64,000 nucleotides of DNA from Saccharopolyspora phatthalungensis. Lineage in GTDB: Bacteria > Actinomycetota > Actinomycetes > Mycobacteriales > Pseudonocardiaceae. Below the pieces are notes generated by a model. That model was not told where the DNA came from and made no database searches. It saw only the letters and a list, made by a program, of their open reading frames with translations. Shown here piece by piece: positions 11,788 through 19,207 of this stretch (within the stretch, counting starts at the first letter, position 1; each line of letters starts with the position of its first letter). Made by a program: the position numbers and the translations under genes. The stretch lies in contig NZ_JACHIW010000001.1 in the NCBI RefSeq assembly GCF_014203395.1, positions 2,232,001 to 2,296,000 of the forward strand, written 5' to 3'.

Positions 11788-12966
11788 ATGCTCAGTCAGC
11801 ACCACGCCCTCGCCGTTGCACAGCGGGCGGATGTCGCGCCGTTCCAGGTGATGGAGGTCCTGTCCGCAGCCGCAGCGCGGCAGCGTGCGAAGGGCGATGT
11901 GGTCTCGCTGGCCGCGGGCCAGCCCGCCACGCCCGCACCGAAGGCCGTCCGCGAAGCCGCAGCGCAGGCGTTGCACCACCACGCGCTCGGCTACACCGAG
12001 CAGCTCGGCCTTCCTGAGCTGCGCGAATCGATCGCCGAGCACTACGACCGGTCCTACGGGCTGATGATTGAGCCCGACGATGTCGTGGTGACCACCGGCG
12101 CCTCCGGCGCCTTCCTGCTCGCCTTCCTCAGCGCCTTCGACGCCGGTGACCGCGTCGCGCTGGCTCGCCCCGGCTACCCGGCCTACCGGAACATCCTGGC
12201 GGCGCTGGGATGCGAGGTCGTGGAACTGCCGTGCGACGAGACGACGCGGTTCCAGCCGACGGTGGCGATGCTGGACGCGCTCGACGAGCCGGTGCGGGGG
12301 CTGATCGTGGCGAGCCCCGCGAACCCGACCGGCACGGTGCTCTCCCGCGATGAGCTGGCCGGGCTGGCGCGGTGGTGCGAGACCAACGGTGTGCGGCTGA
12401 TCAGCGACGAGATCTACCACGGCCTCAGCTACGGGGATCCGCTGCACGCGGCCTGGGAGTTCTCCCGCGAGTCGATCGCGGTGAACTCGTTCTCCAAGTT
12501 CTGGTCGATGACCGGCTGGCGGCTGGGCTGGATGCTGGTGCCGCCGCGGCTGCGCCGCGCGGTGGACTCGCTGACCGGGAACTTCACGCTTTGCCCGCCC
12601 GCGCTGTCCCAGTACGGCGCGATCGCGGCGTTCTCCCGGGCGGCATACGCCGAGGTCGGCGCGCACGTCGAGCGCTACCGGACGAACCGGGAGCTGCTGC
12701 TCAGTGGTCTTGGCGAGCTCGGCATCACCCGGGTCGCCCCGGCCGACGGCGCGTTCTACGCCTGGGCCGACATCGGCCATCTCGCCGACGATTCCGCGGC
12801 CTTCTGCCGACGGCTGCTGGACGAAACGGGTGTCGCCGTGGTGCCAGGGGTGGACTTCGATCCGGTGCTGGGCCACCGCTTCGTGCGGATGTCGTTCGCG
12901 GGAAGCACCGAGGACATCGCCGAAGCCCTGGACCGCCTAGCCCGCTGGTTACCCGGCGCGCCGTGA
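11788..12966 (+). CDS. Class I/II PLP-dependent aminotransferase
   Basis: A fold-type I aminotransferase of 392 residues acting on an unidentified amino acid and 2-oxo acid pair. Landmarks are VTTGASGAFLLAF (PLP phosphate contact), ARPGYPAYRNIL, the NPTGT motif with the ring-contacting Asn near residue 177, ISDEIYHGLSY (Asp to the pyridine nitrogen, Tyr), and SFSKFWSMTGWRLGW with the Schiff-base Lys near residue 236. The C-terminal RMSFAGS carries the substrate carboxylate-binding Arg. It resembles the aspartate/alanine aminotransferase-like group. The ATG at 11788 has no strong ribosome binding site. A terminator hairpin follows at 13015. Confidence 0.88.
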   Translation: MLSQHHALAVAQRADVAPFQVMEVLSAAAARQRAKGDVVSLAAGQPATPAPKAVREAAAQALHHHALGYTEQLGLPELRESIAEHYDRSYGLMIEPDDVVVTTGASGAFLLAFLSAFDAGDRVALARPGYPAYRNILAALGCEVVELPCDETTRFQPTVAMLDALDEPVRGLIVASPANPTGTVLSRDELAGLARWCETNGVRLISDEIYHGLSYGDPLHAAWEFSRESIAVNSFSKFWSMTGWRLGWMLVPPRLRRAVDSLTGNFTLCPPALSQYGAIAAFSRAAYAEVGAHVERYRTNRELLLSGLGELGITRVAPADGAFYAWADIGHLADDSAAFCRRLLDETGVAVVPGVDFDPVLGHRFVRMSFAGSTEDIAEALDRLARWLPGAP

Positions 12967-13014
12967 CCGTGCTCCCGACCGGTCGGCCGGCACCGGGCCA
13001 TCCAGCGGCTTACG

Positions 13015-13038
13015 ACTCAGGGGTTCCCTGAGTTTTCC
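13015..13038 (+). terminator. Intrinsic terminator after the aminotransferase gene
   Basis: An 8-bp perfect stem (ACTCAGGG / CCCTGAGT) with a 3-nt GTT loop is followed directly by TTTTCCC, giving a short U run. It lies about 50 bp after the aminotransferase stop and before the small membrane protein gene. Confidence 0.75.
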
Positions 13039-13130
13039 CCGGTATGGGACTTCGGCACGCCGCCGACCGGGCGTGATCTGGCACGCTGAAGACGGGACGG
13101 GATTGGCGCGGCCGAGCTGAGGTGCTTGCG

Positions 13131-13295
13131 ATGTTGTGGAAGGTGATCGGCGGGCTGCTGTTGCTGTGGCTCGTCATTTCGGTGGCGGGCTTCGTCATCA
13201 AGGGACTGTTCTGGCTCGCCGTGATCGGTGGCGTGCTCTTCGTCGCCACCGCCGCGATCGGCTGGGCCAGAGACCGAAAGCAGATCAAGCCCTGA
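13131..13295 (+). CDS. Small membrane protein, 54 aa
   Basis: A short gene encoding MLWKVIGGLLLLWLVISVAG and a second hydrophobic stretch (LFWLAVIGGVLFVATAAIGW), separated by one Lys-Gly turn and ending in a basic tail (RDRKQIKP). It should form a two-helix hairpin in the cytoplasmic membrane. Proteins of this look are common in actinobacteria and have no known role. The ATG at 13131 follows GCTGAGGTGCTTGCG. The last 11 bp overlap the 3' end of the convergent HAD hydrolase gene. Amino acid composition and the clean amphipathic ends make it a likely real gene, but no homologue can be checked here. Confidence 0.6.
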   Translation: MLWKVIGGLLLLWLVISVAGFVIKGLFWLAVIGGVLFVATAAIGWARDRKQIKP

Positions 13296-13890
13296 CGGGG
13301 ATGCCGTGGGAGCGGAGCGTGCCGCGGGCGGCATCCGCGCCCTGCCAGCGCTCGGCGTGCAGGCCGACCCGGCGCGCGCCGTCGACGTTCTCCTGACGGT
13401 CGTCGAAGAACAGGCACTCGGCCGCCGGTGCGTCGATCGTTTCGAGCAGGGCCCGGTAGATTCCCGCGTCCGGCTTCGCCAGGGACAGATCCCCCGAGAA
13501 GATCAGGTGCTTGAACAGCCGGGCCCAGGTCTCCTGCTCCGCCGCCCGCCCGAACGATGACGGTGCGTTGGACAGCACCGCCATCGTGACGCCCTGGTGG
13601 TGCAGGTCTTCGAGCAGTCGCAGCGATTCCGGCGCGGTCTCCGCCCAACCGGCGACATCGGTGCGGGTCAGCCGCGCGGACAGTGCCGCGTCGACGCTCT
13701 TGCCCAACCGGGCGGCCACCGCCTGCCAGTACTCCAGGTCGGGCAAGCCCCAGTCGTAGGCGGTGCGTTCGGCGAAGTAGGCCCGTTCGAACTCCGGTGG
13801 CTCCACACCGAGCAACGCCGCGATCGCGGGCAGCGCCGCCGTTCGCCGGCTGATCACCTCGCCGTAGTCGAACACGACCCAACGCAACAT
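13285..13890 (-). CDS. HAD-superfamily hydrolase
   Basis: A 201-residue haloacid dehalogenase-like hydrolase, probably a small-molecule phosphatase. Motif I is VVFDYGEVI; the nucleophile Asp is present, while the usual second Asp is replaced by Gly, as in the YihX-like group. The helical cap follows (LGVEPPEFERAYFAERTAYDWG). Motif II is VLSNAPSS, motif III includes the Lys of SLAKPDAGIY, and motif IV is FFDDRQENVDGAR. The ATG at 13890 follows a GGAGGGGCGC ribosome binding site. The substrate is unknown. It is followed upstream in the same direction by the threonine aldolase gene, 18 bp away, so the two may be cotranscribed. Confidence 0.88.
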   Translation of the reverse strand: MLRWVVFDYGEVISRRTAALPAIAALLGVEPPEFERAYFAERTAYDWGLPDLEYWQAVAARLGKSVDAALSARLTRTDVAGWAETAPESLRLLEDLHHQGVTMAVLSNAPSSFGRAAEQETWARLFKHLIFSGDLSLAKPDAGIYRALLETIDAPAAECLFFDDRQENVDGARRVGLHAERWQGADAARGTLRSHGIPVRA

Positions 13891-13908
13891 GCGCCCCTCC
13901 TGGGGAAC

Positions 13909-14931
13909 TCAGACCCGGGCTTTCCCGATCCGGCGCAGCGCCTCTTCGATGTCCGCCTTGGACACGTCCCGGTGCGTGACGAAGCGGACCTGCCCGCTCA
14001 TCGGCACCGCCTGCACCCCGACCGCCTGTAAGCGTTCCATGATCAGCCGGACATCGGGAACCGCCGCAAGAACGATATTGGTCTGTGGCGGCGTGACTTG
14101 CCAGCCGATCTCGGCCAAGCCCTCGGCGAGCGCGCGGGCCTTGTCGTGGTCCTCGGCGAGCGCGTCGATCCTGCCCAGCGCGACGAGCCCCGCCGCGGCC
14201 AGCACGCCGCCTTGCCGGACCCCGCCGCCGAGCATCTTGCGCACCCGGCGAGCTTCGCCGATGAAGTCCTCACCACCTGCGACGACGGATCCGACCGGCG
14301 CGCCGAGTCCCTTGCTCAGGCAGGCCTGCACGGTGTCGACGCCGACGGTCAGCGCGGCCGGTGGCACGCCGAGCGCGACCGAGGCGTTCCAGATCCGGGC
14401 GCCGTCGAGGTGGACCCGCAACCCGCTGTCGCGGGCGGCCGCCGCCAGCTTGACGTGCTCGTGCGGCGGGACCACCGAGCCGCCCGCGCCGTTGTGCGTG
14501 TTCTCCAGGCAAAGCAGCGTCGTGTGCAGCCTGTCGTAGCCCGGGGCGCCGTTGGCCTGCGCCCGTACCGTCTCGGACTTCGGGCGTCCCGGCCCGGCGT
14601 CCCACTCCAGCGGGTCTGGCATGCCGCCGGCGAGCCAGGCGGCGGAGCCGAGCTCGTGGTTCAGCACGTGCGAACCGCGCGGCACGAGGAATCGATCGCC
14701 GCGCTTTAAGTGCAGCATCAGGGAGATCAGGTTGCCCATCGTGCCGCTGGGCACCCACAGGGCGGCGGCGGTGCCGAGCAGCCGGGCGGCACGTTCCTCC
14801 AGCGCGCGCATCGTCGGGTCGTGATCGAGCACGTCGTCGCCGACTTCAGCGGCGGCCATCGCCGCGGACATCTGCTCGTCGGGACGCGTGACCGTATCGG
14901 AGCGGAGGTCGATCGGTGCCGTATTGGTCAC
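13909..14931 (-). CDS. Low-specificity L-threonine aldolase
   Basis: A PLP-dependent aldolase that cleaves threonine or allo-threonine to glycine and acetaldehyde. The N terminus IDLRSDTVTRPDEQM is the family hallmark. Other landmarks are WVPSGTMGNLISLML, HLDGARIWNAS (Asp bound to the PLP ring, Arg), and CLSKGLGAPVGSV with the Schiff-base Lys. The C-terminal domain ends with VRFVTHRDVSKADIEEAL. I chose the GTG at 14931, which gives the usual short leader before IDLRSD. There is no clear ribosome binding site, and an ATG at 14949 is possible. It lies just upstream of, and codirectional with, the HAD hydrolase. Confidence 0.88.
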   Translation of the reverse strand: MTNTAPIDLRSDTVTRPDEQMSAAMAAAEVGDDVLDHDPTMRALEERAARLLGTAAALWVPSGTMGNLISLMLHLKRGDRFLVPRGSHVLNHELGSAAWLAGGMPDPLEWDAGPGRPKSETVRAQANGAPGYDRLHTTLLCLENTHNGAGGSVVPPHEHVKLAAAARDSGLRVHLDGARIWNASVALGVPPAALTVGVDTVQACLSKGLGAPVGSVVAGGEDFIGEARRVRKMLGGGVRQGGVLAAAGLVALGRIDALAEDHDKARALAEGLAEIGWQVTPPQTNIVLAAVPDVRLIMERLQAVGVQAVPMSGQVRFVTHRDVSKADIEEALRRIGKARV

Positions 14932-15097
14932 GAACAGATCACACCACATTCGCACCAGGTTCAGGCAATGGCCCGGCGGACACCGAAGCGCTGACTGCGG
15001 TATCAATCACAGGTAGATCCCTGGCGTCGGGCGTGCAACGGTTGTGGCCGGGGGACCCGTCCTACAGGTGCAAGCACGAACGAGCGGAGAGTTCCGC

Positions 15098-15613
15098 GTG
15101 GACCAGCGCGAGGAGCAGGAGTTCGCGGAGTACTTCGTGGCTCGGCGGGAGGCGGTGCGTCGAATGGCGTACATGATGTGCGGTGACTGGCACCGCGCGG
15201 ACGATCTCGCCCAAACCGCGTTCATCGCGTTGCACCGGCACTGGCGCAAGGTCCGTGACAAGGGCGCGTTGGACGCGTACGTGCGCCGCACCCTGACCCG
15301 TGCGGTGATCGACGAGTCCCGGCGGCCGTGGCGGCGCGAACGCGCCGCGGAGATCCTGCCGGACCGACCGGCGAATTCGCCGGAGGTCGACAACGCGGTG
15401 GCGATCAAGCAAACCCTGCTCGCCGGTCTGCAGAAGGTGCCACCGAAGCAGCGAGCCGTGCTGGTGCTGCGCTTCCTCGAGGGGCTGGACGTCGCGGGGG
15501 TGGCGGCGGCCATGCGGTGCAGCGAAGGAACTGTGAAGAGCCAGTGCGCCCGGGGGCTGGCGGCGTTGCGGGAAGCGCTGGGCGATGAGCTCGGCGACCT
15601 GCGGTCGGCGTGA
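15098..15613 (+). CDS. SigE-family ECF sigma factor
   Basis: A 171-residue ECF sigma factor of the SigE group. Region 2 is at about residues 5-75 (EFAEYFVARREAVRRMAYMM, then DWHRADDLAQTAFIALHRHW). Region 4 starts near residue 110 (VPPKQRAVLVLRFLEGLDVA, then RCSEGTVKSQCARGLAALR). The GTG at 15098 follows GCGGAGAGTTCCGC and removes a non-conserved extension of the frame. It is followed 14 bp later by a gene for a single-span membrane protein, the usual position for an anti-sigma factor, so the pair is probably one operon. Inducing signal and targets are unknown. Confidence 0.85.
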   Translation: MDQREEQEFAEYFVARREAVRRMAYMMCGDWHRADDLAQTAFIALHRHWRKVRDKGALDAYVRRTLTRAVIDESRRPWRRERAAEILPDRPANSPEVDNAVAIKQTLLAGLQKVPPKQRAVLVLRFLEGLDVAGVAAAMRCSEGTVKSQCARGLAALREALGDELGDLRSA

Positions 15614-15627
15614 GGAGGTGCGGGTAA

Positions 15628-16278
15628 GTGGACGAGCGCAAGCTCCAGGAGCTGTTTCGTGATTCGGTGCGGTCCGTTCCTGCTGCGTCTTTCGACGAGC
15701 ATGACGTGGCGCGGGCCTCGCGGCGGATCACGGCCCGTCGCCGGATGGCGGCGGCGGGAGGAACGGTCGCGGCCGCAGCGGTGCTGGTGGGGGGCGTAGG
15801 CGCGGGTACCGGCATTTTCACGTCGTCGACCGCCAACTTCGCGAGCAACCCGGCGCCGGATACCTCGTGGAACGCGCCGCGCGGCGCGGGGCCGGGCATC
15901 ATGGGCGAGCGCTCGGCGAGGTGCGGTCTGGACGTGCAGCTCGCGGCGGCGGTGACCAGACAGTTGCCGGAGGCCGTCGGCGCAGCTCCGGTCGCCGCCA
16001 GCCCCTGCCCGTCCGGTGCCAAGACGGCTTCGTTCGCGCTGCACGACGGGGCTTCGGCGGGCAGCGTCACAGTGATCGTCAGCCCGGTCGGCGCGGTTTC
16101 GCCGGACCAGGCCACGCCAGGCGATGTGCGGCGGCCGGACGGCACCGAGCAGTCGGTGCGCACGGCGCGCAGCGGCCAACTGGTCGTAGTGCTCAGCGAT
16201 CCGGACGCGGGTTCCCCGGCGGCGCCATACGGCGCGCGGCTCGCCTCGATCGCGGGCGACCTGGCCGCCCAGTACTGA
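15628..16278 (+). CDS. Single-span membrane protein, probable anti-sigma partner
   Basis: A 216-residue protein encoded directly after the SigE-type sigma gene. The first 38 residues are cytoplasmic and charged (ERKLQELFRDSVRSVPAASF, then DVARASRRITARRR). A transmembrane segment follows (AAAGGTVAAAAVLVGGVGAG, residues about 40-62), and then an extracytoplasmic region of about 150 residues rich in Ala, Gly, Ser and Pro with two Cys. This layout, a short cytoplasmic helix pair plus one helix plus an external domain, is that of sigma/anti-sigma pairs, although the zinc-binding ZAS motif is absent. The GTG at 15628 has a GGAGGTGCGGG ribosome binding site. The anti-sigma role is inferred from context. 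Confidence 0.6.
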   Translation: MDERKLQELFRDSVRSVPAASFDEHDVARASRRITARRRMAAAGGTVAAAAVLVGGVGAGTGIFTSSTANFASNPAPDTSWNAPRGAGPGIMGERSARCGLDVQLAAAVTRQLPEAVGAAPVAASPCPSGAKTASFALHDGASAGSVTVIVSPVGAVSPDQATPGDVRRPDGTEQSVRTARSGQLVVVLSDPDAGSPAAPYGARLASIAGDLAAQY

Positions 16279-16380
16279 CCCAACGGGCTCCGAACCTCGA
16301 TGCCTGCGCCGCTGCGGCCCTGACCTGCGGATGCGGTGGTCATAAGGCGGGTGCCGCGGTGGTGGCTTCCCTCACCAAAA

Positions 16381-16419
16381 CGGTACTTTGGTACCAGATT
16401 ATCGGTACGTTGGTGCCAG
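16381..16419. promoter_or_regulatory. Tandem TetR-type operator candidate upstream of gdx
   Basis: Two near-identical 17-bp units begin at 16381 and 16403 (CGGTACTTTGGTACCAG and CGGTACGTTGGTGCCAG). Each contains an inverted repeat GGTAC-N4-GTACC; the second unit has one change in its right half. Centres are 22 bp apart, two helical turns. They lie 56-94 bp before the SMR exporter start, and a TetR gene follows that exporter, so this is the obvious operator. Confidence 0.6.
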
Positions 16420-16474
16420 AAGGCACTCGGATGGATGAATCCCGGGCGCCGGATTGAGGGAAGGGTGCCCAGCG

Positions 16475-16801
16475 ATGATGGCCTGGATCATTCTCATGGT
16501 GTCGGGGGTGTTCGAAGCGGGTTGGGCCATCTCGCTCAAGCTTTCGCACGGCTTCAACCGCCCGATCCCGACCATGTCGTTCCTGGTGCTGGCCGCGGTG
16601 AGCTTCGCCGGCCTGGCGTACGCGATGCGCCTGTTACCCGCGGGCCCCGCCTACGCGGTGTGGACCGGTATCGGCGCCGCACTGACGGCGATCGTCGGCA
16701 TGGTCTGGCTCGGCGACGGCTTCTCGGTGCTCAAGCTCGTATCGATCGTGCTGATCGTCGCCGGCGTGATCGGCCTCAACCTCTCCGGCGTCGGCCACTG
16801 A
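16475..16801 (+). CDS. gdx: SMR-family guanidinium/multidrug exporter (Gdx/SugE type)
   Basis: A 108-residue four-helix small multidrug resistance protein that works as an antiparallel dimer in the membrane, exchanging substrate for protons. Glu in VFEAGWAISLKLSHGF (TM1) is the essential proton/substrate site. LPAGPAYAVWTGIGAA in TM3 and the LKxxHGF segment are the pattern of the Gdx (SugE) subgroup, which exports guanidinium, rather than of the drug-exporting EmrE subgroup. No guanidine riboswitch is recognised upstream; instead there are two TetR-like operator repeats. Tandem ATGs at 16475 and 16478 follow GGAAGGGTGCCC. The TetR gene 88 bp downstream is its likely regulator. Confidence 0.87.
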   Translation: MMAWIILMVSGVFEAGWAISLKLSHGFNRPIPTMSFLVLAAVSFAGLAYAMRLLPAGPAYAVWTGIGAALTAIVGMVWLGDGFSVLKLVSIVLIVAGVIGLNLSGVGH

Positions 16802-16811
16802 CCGGCCGATC

Positions 16812-16838
16812 GTGCGGGGTGGTGCTCCCACCGCGCAC
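16812..16838 (+). terminator. Stem-loop between gdx and tetR
   Basis: GTGCGGGGTGG and CCCACCGCGCAC pair around a short loop with one internal mismatch, 10 bp after the gdx stop. There is no T run. It may end gdx transcription; the tetR gene has its own -10 candidate downstream (TAGGAT at 16876-16881). Confidence 0.45.
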
Positions 16839-16889
16839 GAATTGCCGGCGTGACCGTGCGGTGGCCGCTGACGCATAGGATCGACAGAT

Positions 16890-17474
16890 ATGACAGCGGC
16901 CAGTACTCCGAAAGGCGAGCGGCGGCGGCAGGCCCTGGTGGCGGCTGCCGCGCAGCTGCTGGCCGAGGGGGGTTTCGAAGCGGTGCGGCACCGCGCGGTC
17001 GCCGAGCGCGCCGGGCTGCCGTTGGCCTCCACCACCTACTACTTCTCGTCCCTGAACGATCTGATCAGCGCCGCCGTCGAGCACGAGTCGCGGCAGGAGC
17101 TGGCAATCGGCCGCGCCCGGCTCAACGAACTCGCCGAACTTCCGCGCAGCACCGACGCGGTGATCGAGCTGATGCTGGACCTGCTGCTGGGCACCGGCTC
17201 GCGGGACGGCGGCGCGGAACCGGTGCTGCTGCGCTACGAGCGGCTAGTCGGCTCGCCGCGCCGCCCCTATCTGGCGCCGCTGATGCGCGAACTCGGCGCC
17301 GAACTGCACGACCTGCTCGCGGAGATCTTCGCCCGCAGCGGCATGGAGGTCAGCCGCGACCGGCTGCTCGAACTGATCGCGTTGGTGGACGGCGCGGTGG
17401 TGAACGCGCTGATCGAAAGCGACCCCGACCCACGCGGTGCGGCCCGCCGGATGCTGCGTTCTCAGCTGGGCTGA
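16890..17474 (+). CDS. TetR-family transcriptional regulator
   Basis: A 194-residue one-component repressor. The N-terminal helix-turn-helix is at residues 9-55 (ERRRQALVAAAAQLLAEGGF, then RAVAERAGLPLASTTYYFSS, the recognition helix ending in the typical TTYYF). The remaining helical ligand-binding domain is rich in Leu and Arg and not assignable to a ligand. It lies codirectionally after the SMR exporter, whose promoter region has two matching inverted repeats, so it probably represses that gene and is relieved by an exported cation. TAGGAT lies 8 nt before the ATG with no ribosome binding site, suggesting leaderless translation. Its last 13 bp overlap the convergent ABC gene. Confidence 0.88.
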   Translation: MTAASTPKGERRRQALVAAAAQLLAEGGFEAVRHRAVAERAGLPLASTTYYFSSLNDLISAAVEHESRQELAIGRARLNELAELPRSTDAVIELMLDLLLGTGSRDGGAEPVLLRYERLVGSPRRPYLAPLMRELGAELHDLLAEIFARSGMEVSRDRLLELIALVDGAVVNALIESDPDPRGAARRMLRSQLG

Positions 17475-19207
17475 GCCACCTGGTAAAGCCGCGCGTAGGA
17501 GCCATCGGCCGCCAGCAGTTCGGCATGGCTGCCGATCTCGACGATGCGTCCTTCCGACATCACGGCCACCCGGTCGGCATTGCGGGCGGTGTGCAGCCGG
17601 TGCGCTATCGCGATCACCGTGCGCCCCGCCAGCAGTGTCGAGAGCGCCCGCTCCAGCTCCCGTGAGGTGACGTTGTCCAGCAGCGACGTGGCTTCGTCGA
17701 GGACCACGGTGTGCGGGTCGGCCAGCAGCACCCGGGCCAGCGCGAGCTGCTGGGCGCGGGAGGCCGGAACGGGGTGGCCGCCGGAACCGAGCACCGTGTC
17801 GAGCCGGTCCGGTAGCGCTTCTACCCAGTCCTGGAGGCCGACCGTCTTGAGCGCATCGGTCAGCCGATCATCGGTCGTTTCGCCGTCCGGCAGCGTGAGG
17901 TTGTCCCTCAGCGTGCAGGCGAACACGTGCTGCTCCTGGGTCAGCAGCACCACCTCGCGGCGCAACTGCTCGGCGGGCAGTTCGGTGATCTCGGTGCCGC
18001 CAAAGGCGACCGATCCGGAGCCCGGCCGGCTGATCCCGGCGATCAACCGGCCCAGCGTGGATTTCCCGGCACCGGACGGGCCGACGATGACCAACCGTTG
18101 CCCGGCCGGGACGGTCAGGTCGATGCCGTGCAGGATCTCCCGGTCCGGCCGGTAGGAGAAGCGCACGTCGCGGATGGCTAGATCGCGGGCCCTCGCCTCG
18201 CCGGGCCGGTGCGGGGAGTCCTCGGCCACCGGAACTTCCCGGACGCCGAGGATCCGTTGCAGCGCCGTGTGCCCGATCTGCAGCTCTTCCAGCCACATGA
18301 ACAGCTCGTCGAACGGGTTCGACATCGCCTGGGCGTAGAGCACGACGGTGATGATCGTGCCGAGCTCGGCGAGCCCCGCCTGATAGGCCCAGCCGCCGAT
18401 CAGCAGGATCGCACCGATCGGCAGCACGTAGGAAAGTTCAAGGCACGGCAGCCACATGGTGAGCAGAAACCGGTGCCGCTGCTCGGCTTCGAGGGCCCGG
18501 CCGAGCACCTGCTCGTTGCGCGCGACGCGACGTCCGCGCAACCGCAGGGCAGCGACGGTTCGCGCGCCTTCGACGGATTCGTGCATGCTCGACTGGACTT
18601 CCGACCAGTTCGCCATCGCCCGCCGGATGGTCGGCAGCGAGCGCGGGACGTACCAGCGCGTGCTGAAGACCATCAGGGGCACCGCCACCAGCATGCCCAA
18701 GGCGAGCAGCGGCGAGGTGATGATCATCGCGGCGCCGGTCAACACCACGGTGATCAGCGCCGTGGTGATCTCGGGGGCGGCGTTTCGAATCGTGAAGTCG
18801 AGCCGGTCGACGTCGGTGGTGGCGCGGCTGAGCAGGTCACCGGTGCCCGCTGCCTCAACCGTGCCCAGCGGAAGCCGCAGCGCGTGCCCGACCATGCCTT
18901 CACGCGATTCGGCCAGCAGGTGCTCGCCGAGCAAGGTCGCGCGTAATCGTGCCGAACGCGCCAGCAACGCCTGCGTCACGAGGATCGCGAGGAACGCCAC
19001 GGCGAGCAGGTCGACGTGCCCGGTCGAGGTGCCGGCGAGCACCGAGTCGACGAGGGTGCCGAGTACTTGCGGGCCCACCAGCCCGACGAGCGTCGCCAGG
19101 ATGAACAACAGCATCATCGCGGCAAAGCGGCGGCGGTGCAGCAACATCGTGCGCCACATCCAGCGGCGGACCGTGGCCCCGTCCGCCAACGGCAGCTTGG
19201 TGGTCAT
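17462..19207 (-). CDS. ABC exporter half-transporter with intact Walker A and degenerate signature
   Basis: A 581-residue type IV ABC exporter half: six-helix membrane domain (residues 25-320), then a nucleotide-binding domain. Walker A is GPSGAGKST (376-384), the Q-loop Gln is 424, Walker B is VVLDEATS with catalytic Glu505, and the switch His is 536. The signature that should read LSGGQ is instead VPASRAQQ (480-487), although the following LALAR is kept. Its partner gene, overlapping by 4 bp upstream, shows the opposite loss. The pair should form a heterodimer with one working ATP site. The start ATG at 19207 overlaps the partner's TGA. The substrate is unknown. Confidence 0.9.
   Translation of the reverse strand: MTTKLPLADGATVRRWMWRTMLLHRRRFAAMMLLFILATLVGLVGPQVLGTLVDSVLAGTSTGHVDLLAVAFLAILVTQALLARSARLRATLLGEHLLAESREGMVGHALRLPLGTVEAAGTGDLLSRATTDVDRLDFTIRNAAPEITTALITVVLTGAAMIITSPLLALGMLVAVPLMVFSTRWYVPRSLPTIRRAMANWSEVQSSMHESVEGARTVAALRLRGRRVARNEQVLGRALEAEQRHRFLLTMWLPCLELSYVLPIGAILLIGGWAYQAGLAELGTIITVVLYAQAMSNPFDELFMWLEELQIGHTALQRILGVREVPVAEDSPHRPGEARARDLAIRDVRFSYRPDREILHGIDLTVPAGQRLVIVGPSGAGKSTLGRLIAGISRPGSGSVAFGGTEITELPAEQLRREVVLLTQEQHVFACTLRDNLTLPDGETTDDRLTDALKTVGLQDWVEALPDRLDTVLGSGGHPVPASRAQQLALARVLLADPHTVVLDEATSLLDNVTSRELERALSTLLAGRTVIAIAHRLHTARNADRVAVMSEGRIVEIGSHAELLAADGSYARLYQVAQPS

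Noticed and set aside
16279..16474. Possible guanidine riboswitch upstream of gdx
   Set aside because: No recognisable ykkC-type or mini-ykkC conserved loops; the tandem GGTAC inverted repeats explain the region better.
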